From Chitinophaga filiformis (GTDB lineage Bacteria > Bacteroidota > Bacteroidia > Chitinophagales > Chitinophagaceae), in the NCBI RefSeq assembly GCF_021646545.1, contig NZ_JAKIRP010000005.1, positions 310,001 through 374,000 on the forward strand: a stretch of 64,000 nt of DNA, read 5' to 3'. Under the pieces are notes generated by a model. That model had not been told where the DNA came from. It saw only the letters and a list, made by a program, of their open reading frames with translations, and searched no databases. A program made the translations under genes and the position numbers. Every line of letters starts with the position of its first letter. The stretch's first letter is position 1. Below, piece after piece: positions 17,730 to 26,650 of this stretch.

Positions 17730-18113
17730 ATGGAAGATCTGCTTAATGAACTAACGGCATTCAGAAAACAACTGGCGACGCTTGAGAACCAGAACATCGC
17801 GCTGAAAATACAGCTTGCACATATATTACAATATCATTTCGACCGCTCCCTGCTGGACAGGCTGGAATATTTTCATACAGCATTCCTCCAGCTGGATACC
17901 CGTTTTGAAGCATTGAAGAGTGAGCTGGCCCTGCACCAGGCCTGGCTGGCAGACCCGGATATGAATAGCATTAACTACGACAATATACGTGCACATCAAC
18001 TGCATATATGGGGTAAACTTAACACGATGGAGACGGATGTACATAAACTGAAATCCCTCTTCAGTGATTATTTGCAGGAACACTTCCCCAGCGTCGCTAA
18101 ATCAATATTATAA
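17730..18113 (+). CDS. Hypothetical coiled-coil protein
   Basis: Predicted 127-residue soluble protein, almost entirely helical: heptad-like leucines in MEDLLNELTAFRKQLATLEN and again in RFEALKSELALHQAW and TMETDVHKLKSLFSDYL. No signal peptide, membrane segment, cysteine or catalytic motif is seen. I do not recognise a family. It follows the two-component pair by 87 nt on the same strand and could be an accessory or independent gene; the context says little about function. Confidence 0.75.
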   Translation: MEDLLNELTAFRKQLATLENQNIALKIQLAHILQYHFDRSLLDRLEYFHTAFLQLDTRFEALKSELALHQAWLADPDMNSINYDNIRAHQLHIWGKLNTMETDVHKLKSLFSDYLQEHFPSVAKSIL

Positions 18114-18207
18114 GTTACCACATTATTATTTCATACTTTAAGTACTCTGATAAAATACTTTAAATGATTTAGAAATTTATCCTATATTGGTGACGCGTTA
18201 TTATCCT

Positions 18208-18642
18208 ATGTCAAGAAAACTGTTGTTGGAGATCCTTTCTGCTTTATTGGTATTTCTTTTCATTTATACCAGTATAAGTAAGTTGCTGGATTATGATACT
18301 TTCCGAAGGCAACTGGGACAATCGCCATTTATCACCTTATACGCTCCTGTAATTGTATGGGCATTGCCCGTGGGGGAATTAATTATTGCTGGCTTTCTTT
18401 TATTTGCGCGCACACGACTGACCGGATTCTATCTTTCATTCTTCCTGCTCAGTCTTTTTACCTTTTACCTGGTGGCTATGCTGAGGCTTAGTTATTTTAT
18501 TCCGTGTTCCTGCGGAGGTGTATTACAGCATCTTTCATGGAACGCACACATTGTCTTTAATATCATCTTTGTCATATTTTCAACTATTGGGGTACTGCTG
18601 CAGGATAAAGACCAACAGACACCTGCACAAACAACTCTCTGA
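18208..18642 (+). CDS. MauE/DoxX-like redox-associated membrane protein
   Basis: Predicted 144-residue membrane protein. ATG 18208 is preferred to a TTG at 18187. Four membrane segments are visible (about 5-22, 43-63, 70-95, 112-132). The first carries the LxxxFxYxxxSKL pattern (FLFIYTSISKLLDYDTF) of the MauE/DoxX superfamily, and a loop carries PCSCGG, a CxC pair suited to thiol-disulfide chemistry. MauE proteins serve maturation of disulfide-rich exported proteins. The next gene encodes a tiny exported protein with two cysteines, which could be the client. That link is inference. Confidence 0.8.
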   Translation: MSRKLLLEILSALLVFLFIYTSISKLLDYDTFRRQLGQSPFITLYAPVIVWALPVGELIIAGFLLFARTRLTGFYLSFFLLSLFTFYLVAMLRLSYFIPCSCGGVLQHLSWNAHIVFNIIFVIFSTIGVLLQDKDQQTPAQTTL

Positions 18643-18732
18643 GTTCTGAATCTGAACCAACCGGCATTAATATAGGGGGAGCCGAAAACCTTCAGAACAG
18701 AGTAGGCATGAATTACATCTAATAAACACACC

Positions 18733-18951
18733 ATGAAAAAGACACTATCTTTAGCGTTCTTCGCTGCCCTGTGCGCGGCCGGGACTGCTTTAGCTGGTAA
18801 GCTGAACGCGGATCCGCAATGGATGCTCAATGACGACACCATTGTGACCGGCACATCTACCCAGATTAAAGTTCTCTACTGCCCGGGGCCTAACAATGTA
18901 CAATGTGCAGTAAGCCTGGATGGTAATGCTACCATCGTCAGAAAAACATGA
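18733..18951 (+). CDS. Small exported two-cysteine protein (DUF6520-like)
   Basis: Predicted 72-residue protein with a textbook signal peptide ending TALA (about residue 21), leaving about 50 residues. The mature part has exactly two cysteines, YCPGPNNVQC, eight residues apart, which could close a small disulfide loop. It resembles the DUF6520 group of small Bacteroidota secreted proteins, but I hold that name loosely. It lies 90 nt after the MauE-like gene and before an intercistronic hairpin at 18967. Function unknown; possible roles are a secreted peptide, a redox carrier or a surface factor. Confidence 0.7.
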   Translation: MKKTLSLAFFAALCAAGTALAGKLNADPQWMLNDDTIVTGTSTQIKVLYCPGPNNVQCAVSLDGNATIVRKT

Positions 18952-18966
18952 TTACCTGTTACAGCG

Positions 18967-18990
18967 GGAAGCCTTGTGCACGAGGCTTCC
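18967..18990 (+). other. Intercistronic RNA hairpin
   Basis: GGAAGCCT and AGGCTTCC form a perfect 8-bp stem around an 8-nt loop (TGTGCACG), 15 nt after the small two-cysteine gene and about 20 nt before the next start. It has no T tail, so it is more likely an RNA-processing, stabilising or partial-termination element that sets a high expression of the upstream small gene relative to the downstream one. Confidence 0.5.
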
Positions 18991-19009
18991 TGTAATGCCT
19001 TCAAGTCCT

Positions 19010-20071
19010 ATGAAAAAACGTATTTATTACCTTGCATCGCTGTTACTGGCGGCATTCTTAATTGTTGTTATACTCGTTTATACTTCACCTTCGCCGAACA
19101 AGCAACCCAATGGATTCAGCCGGTCATACCTGCAGACTACTCCTCTTACACCTTATATGGCCATTCCTACACATGACCGGATACTGGACATTGCAGGGAA
19201 TGACGACAGTACTTTTTACTTTTCTACCAATGATCCCGCTGTTATGCTCTCTGCCTCCATGGAAGCGGGATGCCGCATAGACACCTTTCACATTGCACTG
19301 CGCCAGTCTCTAAAAGATTCCATGGATAGTTACTTTTTTACTGAAGTGAACAAAGGTGAATTCTTTGTTTACGCATACAACATTCCCGCTATCAGTAAAA
19401 CAGGCCGTACAGGCTCCGGCATGTCTGGCCTATATGCCACATTCCCGGCAGGCGGCTTTTCGCAGGCACATGTACTACGTGATGGTAAACATATCATGCT
19501 GCGTAAACTGGACATCAAAGAGAAAGACCAGTTCTTTACGCGTGTAACACTTAACGGCGATAACATACTTACAGGAAGCGGACTGTCAGCAATACGACGC
19601 GATGGTGGCATGAGCACTGATGGTTCCTTGAATTATGACAGGATCAGCGGATTATTCACATACCTTTATTATTACAGTAACAGATACGTCACCTTCGACA
19701 GTGCCATGCACCTGATCAGTGAAGGTACTACGATCGATACTTTTACCGTATCACGCTTCAACATATCTGCTACGATGGCCACTAAAAACGTTTATATGAA
19801 CCAGGGGCCAGACCAGATGGTGAATGGATTCAGTTGTGTACATAACGGCGTGATGTACGTACAGGCCAAAATAAAAGCAGATAATGATGATGACAGATTA
19901 TTTCATGAACATTGCGTGATAGATCAATATGATCTGCATACAAACAGATATAAGGGTAGCATCTATCTTGATATTCCGGTAAACGCAAGGATCAATCAGC
20001 TGTTTGTTTATAGAGATAAGTTACTGGTACATTGTACAGACAGTGTATATGCTATAAAGATCGCTTATTGA
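19010..20071 (+). CDS. Membrane-anchored exported protein of the MauE-like operon, unknown function
   Basis: Predicted 353-residue protein. The frame is open upstream, but ATG 19010 begins MKKRIYYLASLLLAAFLIVV, a single N-terminal membrane anchor or uncleaved signal. The remaining 320 residues are beta-rich with repeated blocks (DSTFYFSTNDPAVML, GKHIMLRKLDIKEKDQFFTR, RINQLFVYRDKLLVHC), reading like a periplasmic beta-propeller. No enzyme motif is recognised. It follows the MauE-like and two-cysteine genes and is probably co-transcribed through the hairpin at 18967. Its 3' end overlaps the convergent SusD gene by 7 nt. Confidence 0.75.
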   Translation: MKKRIYYLASLLLAAFLIVVILVYTSPSPNKQPNGFSRSYLQTTPLTPYMAIPTHDRILDIAGNDDSTFYFSTNDPAVMLSASMEAGCRIDTFHIALRQSLKDSMDSYFFTEVNKGEFFVYAYNIPAISKTGRTGSGMSGLYATFPAGGFSQAHVLRDGKHIMLRKLDIKEKDQFFTRVTLNGDNILTGSGLSAIRRDGGMSTDGSLNYDRISGLFTYLYYYSNRYVTFDSAMHLISEGTTIDTFTVSRFNISATMATKNVYMNQGPDQMVNGFSCVHNGVMYVQAKIKADNDDDRLFHEHCVIDQYDLHTNRYKGSIYLDIPVNARINQLFVYRDKLLVHCTDSVYAIKIAY

Positions 20072-21417
20072 TATCCGTTATTCTGTGAAAGGCGGGGATT
20101 CCTGTTCCTTTCTTCCTGTGGAATAGGATACAGTGCTGCAGTTGATTTCCAGCCTGGTTTCATGGCCTTCATCACTTCATCCAGGCGGCCGGTACGACGC
20201 AGGCTGAACCAGCGGTCGCCCCATTCCGTAAACAGCTCCATCCTTCTCTCCCGCTCTACCAGTCGCAGGCAGGAATCTCTTATTGTAGCATCCGATAAAG
20301 CAGGAAGTCCGGCTCTGGTCCGTAATACATTCAGATCGGCAATGGCATCACGGATATTGTTCAGGTGTGCCAATGCTTCTGCACGGATCAGGTATTGTTC
20401 TTCTATGCGTAATACCATCAGGTATTCTTCCCTGCCTGCTACTGCGGCTGTTCTGTTCCTGTATTTATAACAGTTGTAATAAGTCGCGCCTCCGTAAGAG
20501 AACGATCTTGTCCAGCTGTCCTTTCTTTTATCTGCAGGTTCAAACGACTGCATGAAATCTTCTGTAAAAGGATAAAACGAGAAACTGCCTTCGGATGGAA
20601 GAAATGTTTGTCCTAAAAAGGTATAGCCTTCATTTCTCCATATCTGTAAAATAGCGGGACGGCTGTCACGGAGGAACACACTATCTGCAGAGATGAGCGG
20701 CGTATAGCTTCCTGCATTGATCACCTGTGAGGATTGTACGATGGCTTCCTCCCAGTTGCCTCTTTGCAGATGAACCCTTGCCAGCAAAGCGATGGCCGCC
20801 CATCTGTTGGCCCGCACTTTTTCGCCGGTGGCGTAATAAACAGGCAATAACTGGCTGGCGTAATTCAGATCGGTGATGATCTGCGCATACACAGAATCTA
20901 CCCCTGTGCGTGGTGCAAGTGCCGTCTGGTTGACATCTGTAGTAGTGAGCAGTGGCACATCGCCCCAGCAGTTCACCAGGTAGTAATAACAGAATGCGCG
21001 CATGAATATGGCCTCTCCTTTCAGTTGCCGGGCCTTTTCGGCTGACAGTCCGCTGGATGTGGCCAATCCCTCCAATACAGCATTGGCGCCGTAAATTACT
21101 TTATAGACCTCTCTCCAGGAAGATAACAGAGGAGCATCTGTGGGCAGGATAGCATTATTTACATAGCGCAGGTGAGTACCATTGAATGTGTTCAGTTCAT
21201 CGGCTGTCATACCGTTGATAACAGGTAGAATATTGCTGGCAAAATAGCTGGAGAGTGAATAATACAGATCCGCGACTGCTGCATCTGCCAGGGCATCACT
21301 GGAATAAACTGATCCTGCCGGTATTTCGTCGGACGGTGCATTTACTGTGATCAGCTTTTTACATGAAGTGATCAGCAGCAGAATGAAAATAAAATAACTT
21401 CTACGATAATGTAGCAT
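20065..21417 (-). CDS. SusD/RagB family lipoprotein (sigma-regulated locus)
   Basis: Predicted 450-residue lipoprotein with lipobox LLLITSC. Family features are the TPR-like half with KGEAIFMRAFCYYYLVNCWG, ALLARVHLQRGNWEEAI, and the C-terminal RagB half with ERERRMELFTEWGDRWFSLR, all typical of SusD. It is shorter than the SusD at 4123 (450 against 521). It follows the STN-type SusC by 12 nt and is the last gene of a sigma/FecR/SusC/SusD set, so its expression should depend on the outer-membrane signal relayed by that set. The ligand is unknown; no glycosidase lies in this operon. Confidence 0.95.
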   Translation of the reverse strand: MLHYRRSYFIFILLLITSCKKLITVNAPSDEIPAGSVYSSDALADAAVADLYYSLSSYFASNILPVINGMTADELNTFNGTHLRYVNNAILPTDAPLLSSWREVYKVIYGANAVLEGLATSSGLSAEKARQLKGEAIFMRAFCYYYLVNCWGDVPLLTTTDVNQTALAPRTGVDSVYAQIITDLNYASQLLPVYYATGEKVRANRWAAIALLARVHLQRGNWEEAIVQSSQVINAGSYTPLISADSVFLRDSRPAILQIWRNEGYTFLGQTFLPSEGSFSFYPFTEDFMQSFEPADKRKDSWTRSFSYGGATYYNCYKYRNRTAAVAGREEYLMVLRIEEQYLIRAEALAHLNNIRDAIADLNVLRTRAGLPALSDATIRDSCLRLVERERRMELFTEWGDRWFSLRRTGRLDEVMKAMKPGWKSTAALYPIPQEERNRNPRLSQNNGYQ

Positions 21418-21429
21418 GGCCTTGTCAGC

Positions 21430-24400
21430 TTAAAGCGTTAACTGAATACCGCCTGTAATTACTCTTAATATTGGTACAACAATCTGTGTTTCCGGATCTG
21501 CACCTTTATATCCTGTTATTGTCAATAAGTTTTGTCCCTGCAGATAGACCCGGCATAATTGCAGGTGTAGTTTCTTCAGCACAGACGCCGGCATGGCGTA
21601 GGCAAGCATCATATTCTTCAGGCGCAGGTAGGAAGCATCATCATACACGGCGTTGGACAAGAGCAGCGTGGTATTGAGATCATAAGCGACACTACCCGCT
21701 GTAGCAGTAGCCCGCGGCACATCTGTCACATCACCGGGCTTACGCCAGCGTTGCAGGCTTTCTGTCAGCTGATTGGCAAAGTCGCCGGGTTTGACTGCTA
21801 CTGTTACGCCCTGCTGTTTGATGAACTGCCAGAAGAAGCCCAGGCTGAAGTTCTTATACTGCAGATCATTCTGGATACCGCCATAAAACTTAGGGTCCAT
21901 GTTAGCGATGGTCACGAAGTCGTTCAGACTCGAGAGGCGGCCATCGTGATTGATATCTTCAAACTGTGCCAGTCCTGTTTGCGGATCTACTCCCGTGAAA
22001 TGATATCCTCTTACAATGTTCAGTGACTGCCCGAGTACATAGGCGTTCGCATAAGATGAAACGGACAGGTCGTGGAATTTCTTCAGTTTATTGGTAAAGA
22101 AAGATATGTTAGCGCTGGTAGTCCAGGTGAAATCTGTTTTGCTGAAATTCCTGCTGTTCAATTCAAACTCCCAGCCTGTATTTTCGACCATTGCAGGCAG
22201 GTTGGCCTGATAACTGGTGAACCCTGTCATGGCGGGCAACTGGTATCCTACCAGCTGATTACTGCTACGGTTACAGTACTTGGCTGCGGAGAAGAACAAG
22301 CGATCCTTCAGGAAACCTAATTCGATAGCGGCCTCCATTTTACGGTTCTCTTCCCAGCTATATCTGTTGTTGACAATGCGTAAAGGTCTCAGGGTATTAT
22401 TACCCTCGTAGTTGCCGTTGCTGCCATAATTTTTCATGTACTGGTAGTCGGCTATCTGGTCATTGCCGGTAATGCCTCCGCTGGCTCTCAGTTTTCCGTA
22501 GCTCAGCCAGGATAGTTTCTTCATAAAGGGTTCCTCTGTAAAGATCCAGGCGAGGCCTACAGAGCCGAAATCGCCGAACTGGCGTCCGGGTCCGAAACGG
22601 GAAGAACCATCTCTCCGGTAACTGGCATTGAAAAGGTATTTGCTTTGCCAGTCGTAGGTAACGCGTGTGAAGAAGGAAACATACCTGTACAGCGTATAGT
22701 TATCCGGCTTATAGATGACGGTATCGGCGCCATTAAGATCATGCATGGCCGATTCACTGGCATATCCCTGTCCGGTCGCTAACGTGCCATTCCTTGAAGT
22801 CTGTTGCCAGGTACCGCCCATCAGTGTGTGCAGGCTTCCTTTGGCTATACGCAGCACATAATCCGCCTGCGGCTCCACAATAAAGGAGCGCCGCTTATTT
22901 TCGGCAGTACGTATAAAACTCGTGGGCGCATTATTGGGATGCTGTGATGATTGCGGAAATGAGAAGAACTGCTTCATGCGGATATCTGCCAGACCCAGAC
23001 TTGTTTTCAGCTGCAGCCCTGGTAGTAAGCGGTATCGCAGTACCACATTACTTAGCATATTTCGTGTATTACTGTTGGACTGCTGGCGGAAATAGGCCAC
23101 GGGGTTATCGAAAGACGAGCCCCAGAATAAACGTCCTGCTGAATCGTATAATGGGTAATTGGGCGGCAGGTTATAAAAGGGAAAAATGTCGTTGGCGATA
23201 CTCTTGTTCCGGTCTGCCACAAAGCTGGCGGTCAGGTTGACCTCCAGCCGCTGTTCCGGATGGTGGTGCTGCAGGCTGATATGGACACCTTCCCTGTTAT
23301 ATCCGAGATCGGTAGGCATGACGGTGCCTTCGCGGTAAAAATTACTGCCCACAAGAAACGTATTGTAATTACTTCCTCCGGAAAAGCCTGCCTGTACGTT
23401 GGTAATAGCTGCTGTTCCTCCTGTGAGTTCTTTGAACCAGTTTATATTCTGTGTAGTGTCCCACAATAAGAGATCGGGCGCACCGGCTGCTGTTGGCTGT
23501 ACCCCATCATTGGCAAATGCCTCTCTGCGAAGGGCCAGATAATCGTGAATGCCGAGCATGGACATATTGCCGGCTGTAGTGCCGATGCCTGTGCGCACAT
23601 TCATATCCAGTTTGCCTCTTCCGGGCTTCCCTTTCCTGGTAGTGATCAATACTACGCCGTTGGCTCCACGGGAGCCATAAATGGCCGTAGCATCCGCGTC
23701 TTTCAGGATGTCGATACTTTCTATGTCGGCAGGGTTGATGCTGTTAAAAGGGCTGATACGCCCTGCAGCGCCAAACAGGTCTTCCGAATTGTTCAGGGGG
23801 GTAATATCAAACGGAACACCATCTACTATGAACAGGGGATCATTACCGGCAGCAATAGAATTCCGTCCACGGATATACAATTTGATCTGAGCACCCGGGA
23901 GTCCGTTGGTGCTGGTGACCTGAACACCGGGCACCTGTCCCTGCAGGGCAGCTAATGCATTGGCTACGGGTTGTGCGGCCAGCTGTTCTCCGGTGATCCT
24001 GCTTACAGCGCCTGTCAGCAGGCGGCGGCTGCTGGAGCCATAGCCGATCACCACTGTGGCATCGAGGGTATTGACTGCTTCTTTCAGGTGTATTTCATGC
24101 AGGTGTGTGCCGTTCAGCGTAGTATCAACAGGGGCATAACCCAGGGATGAAATGCGTAGTAATGCCGGCCGGGCAACTTCGAACAATTCGAACTCGCCGT
24201 TGTTGCCGGTGGTGACGCCACGGGAAGTACCTTTTATGACGATGGTAGCACCGGGAACAGGCTGGTCGTTCACATCGGTGATGCGTCCCCGTATGGTTAC
24301 CCGTAATGTATCTTCTTTGGTCTGTGTTAATTTGCCTGTTTCAGTGATCTGCAGGTATATTCTTTTTCCCTGTTTCAGCCAGGTGATATTCCTGTTCCTG

Positions 24401-24669
24401 AGTACATGGGACAATACTTCTTCCCATTGGGCGTTTTTATAATAAAGGGTTACTTTCTCTTTACCATCGATGATGGCGTTATCGAATACAAAATAATAGC
24501 CTGTTTGCCGGGCAATACTTTTAAAGACATTGTTGAGGGGAATATTCTTTCCGGTAATAGTAACCCTTGGGCTGTCTGCAATCTCCTGGGCTACAACAAG
24601 GGTAACCGGGGACAACAGGCAGCACAACATCAACAGCATACAGATCGCTTTACAAACAAGCTTTACCAT
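21430..24669 (-). CDS. SusC-type TonB-dependent transducer with STN domain
   Basis: Predicted 1079-residue outer-membrane transporter. After a signal peptide (to about 27, VVAQ) it has an STN domain (30-110; NIPLNNVFKSIARQTGYYF), a carboxypeptidase-regulatory-like domain (122-205; ITDVNDQPVPGATIVIKGT), a plug with VVIGYGSSSRR and SusC signature ILKDADATAIYGSRGANGVV, then the barrel. The STN domain is the periplasmic signalling module that contacts a FecR anti-sigma factor, and a FecR gene lies directly upstream. The protein therefore probably both imports its ligand and reports its presence. SusD follows 12 nt downstream. Confidence 0.97.
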   Translation of the reverse strand: MVKLVCKAICMLLMLCCLLSPVTLVVAQEIADSPRVTITGKNIPLNNVFKSIARQTGYYFVFDNAIIDGKEKVTLYYKNAQWEEVLSHVLRNRNITWLKQGKRIYLQITETGKLTQTKEDTLRVTIRGRITDVNDQPVPGATIVIKGTSRGVTTGNNGEFELFEVARPALLRISSLGYAPVDTTLNGTHLHEIHLKEAVNTLDATVVIGYGSSSRRLLTGAVSRITGEQLAAQPVANALAALQGQVPGVQVTSTNGLPGAQIKLYIRGRNSIAAGNDPLFIVDGVPFDITPLNNSEDLFGAAGRISPFNSINPADIESIDILKDADATAIYGSRGANGVVLITTRKGKPGRGKLDMNVRTGIGTTAGNMSMLGIHDYLALRREAFANDGVQPTAAGAPDLLLWDTTQNINWFKELTGGTAAITNVQAGFSGGSNYNTFLVGSNFYREGTVMPTDLGYNREGVHISLQHHHPEQRLEVNLTASFVADRNKSIANDIFPFYNLPPNYPLYDSAGRLFWGSSFDNPVAYFRQQSNSNTRNMLSNVVLRYRLLPGLQLKTSLGLADIRMKQFFSFPQSSQHPNNAPTSFIRTAENKRRSFIVEPQADYVLRIAKGSLHTLMGGTWQQTSRNGTLATGQGYASESAMHDLNGADTVIYKPDNYTLYRYVSFFTRVTYDWQSKYLFNASYRRDGSSRFGPGRQFGDFGSVGLAWIFTEEPFMKKLSWLSYGKLRASGGITGNDQIADYQYMKNYGSNGNYEGNNTLRPLRIVNNRYSWEENRKMEAAIELGFLKDRLFFSAAKYCNRSSNQLVGYQLPAMTGFTSYQANLPAMVENTGWEFELNSRNFSKTDFTWTTSANISFFTNKLKKFHDLSVSSYANAYVLGQSLNIVRGYHFTGVDPQTGLAQFEDINHDGRLSSLNDFVTIANMDPKFYGGIQNDLQYKNFSLGFFWQFIKQQGVTVAVKPGDFANQLTESLQRWRKPGDVTDVPRATATAGSVAYDLNTTLLLSNAVYDDASYLRLKNMMLAYAMPASVLKKLHLQLCRVYLQGQNLLTITGYKGADPETQIVVPILRVITGGIQLTL

Positions 24670-24721
24670 TCCTTAGATTTATGGTATACAGATCATAGTT
24701 GGCTTTCTACACGATATGACT

Positions 24722-25945
24722 TTATTTTGATCTAAGATATATCTTATCATCCGTAATACGATAGGTTATACCGGATGTTTTATCAAGGCTTTCCAGGAAG
24801 TCGGTCACAGGTTGGTTCCTTTCAATTACACCCGTGAGCATTTTATTGGCCAGTAGCGGATCTTCAAACGACAGTTGTTTTCCATACCAGTGGAATAGTA
24901 TAGCATCCAGGGTTCCCAATGGCTTGTTGTAATAAACATATTCTCCTTTGCGCCATGCCAGTGTGATGGCTTCGTCGAAAATACCGGTTTGCTGGCTGTA
25001 GCCTTTCCGGTAGATGGATTCGGTACCGGGTTTCAGTACAACACCTTCATCCTCTTCCACCTTTGTCATAACGCTACCCTGTACAAGGGAAGTTACCACC
25101 ATTGAGTCAGCGTAAGCATTGACGTTAAAAGCCGTCCCCAATACCCTGACGGATGTTTGAGCCGTATGTACGATAAAAGGCTGACTGGCATTGGCGGCAA
25201 TATCAAAATAGGCTTCCCCTTCCAGGTATACTTCTCTGGTTTTGCCATCGAATGAAAAAGGAAAGCGCAAACGGGAAAATGCATTCAAATGGACCGTAGA
25301 CCCGTCGGATAACACCACTTTGTAGTCTTTGCCGGTGGGCACGAAAAGCGTATTCCAGCCTTTTCTCTGTTTCCCTGCAGTAAAGGAAAGCAGGCCGGCT
25401 CCGGGGTGTAAAAGGGCTTCTTTTGTATTGATATCGGCACCTGCCTGACCTGACAGCCGGATGGTATCTCCGTTGTCCAGCAATAACTTCATATCTCCCC
25501 ATACGGGTATATCACCGGTATTTATGGCGATGGCATTATGGGGTATGGCAGACCTGTCTCTCAGCAGCCAGTATCCCCCGGCGGCTATGAGCAGCAGGGT
25601 CACTGCGGCAGCCAGCCACCATCTGTTGCGGCCGTTGGGCATTGAGGAGGGATCCTGCATGTTGACCACAGGGGTATCGTCTGCCGTCACCAGGGTCAGG
25701 TTAGGCTTCTTTTCCTGGTCGGCGTGTAAGAGGGACAATACGCTGCTCCAGGCCCTTTCATTATGAAGGTCATTCATAAAATCGGGTCCGGCCACATCGC
25801 GGGCTCCTTCCAGTTCTTCGAGGCAACGGCGCACGTTGGGATCTTCCCGGGCAGCCTGCTCGAGGTACTGGTTGTCTTCGTCGCTGATATCGCCACTCAG
25901 CTTTTCCAGTATTAACTGAAAGATATGTTCCTCATTATAACTCAT
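24722..25945 (-). CDS. FecR-type anti-sigma factor
   Basis: Predicted 407-residue inner-membrane regulator. The cytosolic N-terminal part (1-105; EEHIFQLILEKLSGDISDED, EDPNVRRCLEELEG) would bind the sigma factor. A single membrane segment lies near 110-130 (WWLAAAVTLLLIAAGGYWLL). The FecR domain follows (about 180-280; VPTGKDYKVVLSDGSTVHLN, FDIAANASQPFIVHT) and then a DUF4974 module (330-405; NKPLGTLDAILFHWYGKQLS), which contacts the STN domain of the transporter. It sits between the ECF sigma gene (50 nt upstream) and the SusC gene (52 nt downstream), the standard order. Confidence 0.95.
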   Translation of the reverse strand: MSYNEEHIFQLILEKLSGDISDEDNQYLEQAAREDPNVRRCLEELEGARDVAGPDFMNDLHNERAWSSVLSLLHADQEKKPNLTLVTADDTPVVNMQDPSSMPNGRNRWWLAAAVTLLLIAAGGYWLLRDRSAIPHNAIAINTGDIPVWGDMKLLLDNGDTIRLSGQAGADINTKEALLHPGAGLLSFTAGKQRKGWNTLFVPTGKDYKVVLSDGSTVHLNAFSRLRFPFSFDGKTREVYLEGEAYFDIAANASQPFIVHTAQTSVRVLGTAFNVNAYADSMVVTSLVQGSVMTKVEEDEGVVLKPGTESIYRKGYSQQTGIFDEAITLAWRKGEYVYYNKPLGTLDAILFHWYGKQLSFEDPLLANKMLTGVIERNQPVTDFLESLDKTSGITYRITDDKIYLRSK

Positions 25946-25995
25946 GTGGGAAATACATAGTTCTTACATTACGGGCCATAGGTTTCGTTGGCATT

Positions 25996-26514
25996 TCATA
26001 GTCTTATCTGAAACATCAGGGCTTTAAGGGCTGCTTTACACTTGTTTTTAAACGCCTTGATGCCTTTTCTCAGTATAGATGATAAGTCCAGCGGATATCT
26101 TTTGTCTGAAAACAATGATAAACTGACACCTCCACTATGTACCAACGCCACCTGTCTCTTATATTGCATCAGGTACCCGGGTAAAGGTAATACAACCTGC
26201 TGCATCAGTAAGAACCCCGGATCATTGGATAACCGGTTGTCGGATTGACCTCTTTTAAGAATGTTGACACAACTGTTATGTACCATCCTGTAGAAATATC
26301 CTCCAACCGAATGTTCTATTTCCAGATATAACTTCTCTTCCCAAACCTGCACAAAAACATGCCGCACCAGTTGTTCTGCCTCTTCCATGTTATTCAGCAT
26401 CATACGCGCTTTCAGGCAGAGCGGCTTATAATATTTCATGAAGAAGTACTGATAAGCTTTGATCTCGCCCTCTTTAAGCGCAATCAGCATTGCCGAATCA
26501 TCCATGTGCTGCAT
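25996..26514 (-). CDS. Divergent ECF sigma factor with an atypical region 4
   Basis: Predicted 172-residue protein. Region 2 is recognisable: EIKAYQYFFMKYYKPLCLKA, then NMEEAEQLVRHVFVQVWEEK and GGYFYRMVHNSCVNILKR, matching the usual core-binding and -10-reading helices. After residue 95 the text departs from the family. Where ECF factors have an LP-x(10)-EGLSYKEIAE-like helix-turn-helix, this one has VHSGGVSLSLFSDKRYPLDL and KNKCKAALKALM. The spacing is kept but the DNA-reading helix is not convincing. It heads the FecR/SusC/SusD set. Either region 4 has diverged to a new -35 or the factor is decaying. Start may be ATG 26514 or 26505. Confidence 0.75.
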   Translation of the reverse strand: MQHMDDSAMLIALKEGEIKAYQYFFMKYYKPLCLKARMMLNNMEEAEQLVRHVFVQVWEEKLYLEIEHSVGGYFYRMVHNSCVNILKRGQSDNRLSNDPGFLLMQQVVLPLPGYLMQYKRQVALVHSGGVSLSLFSDKRYPLDLSSILRKGIKAFKNKCKAALKALMFQIRL

Positions 26515-26533
26515 AAGAGTTGTTTTGGGATAC

Positions 26534-26597
26534 GTTAACAGTTGTTAGCGTAAATATCCGTTTTCCCGCAGCGCAAAAGCGTTAACTACATGTTAAC
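26534..26597. promoter_or_regulatory. Three GTTAAC palindromes upstream of the sigma gene
   Basis: GTTAAC occurs at 26534, 26581 and 26592, the last two as GTTAAC-TACAT-GTTAAC. The cluster is inside the 136-nt gap upstream of the ECF sigma gene. It could be a regulator site or sigma-dependent promoter part; function is inference. Confidence 0.3.
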
Positions 26598-26650
26598 ACG
26601 TACATCTTACACTTTACTTCACAGCTGAAAGATACTTAATATTTGGTTCA

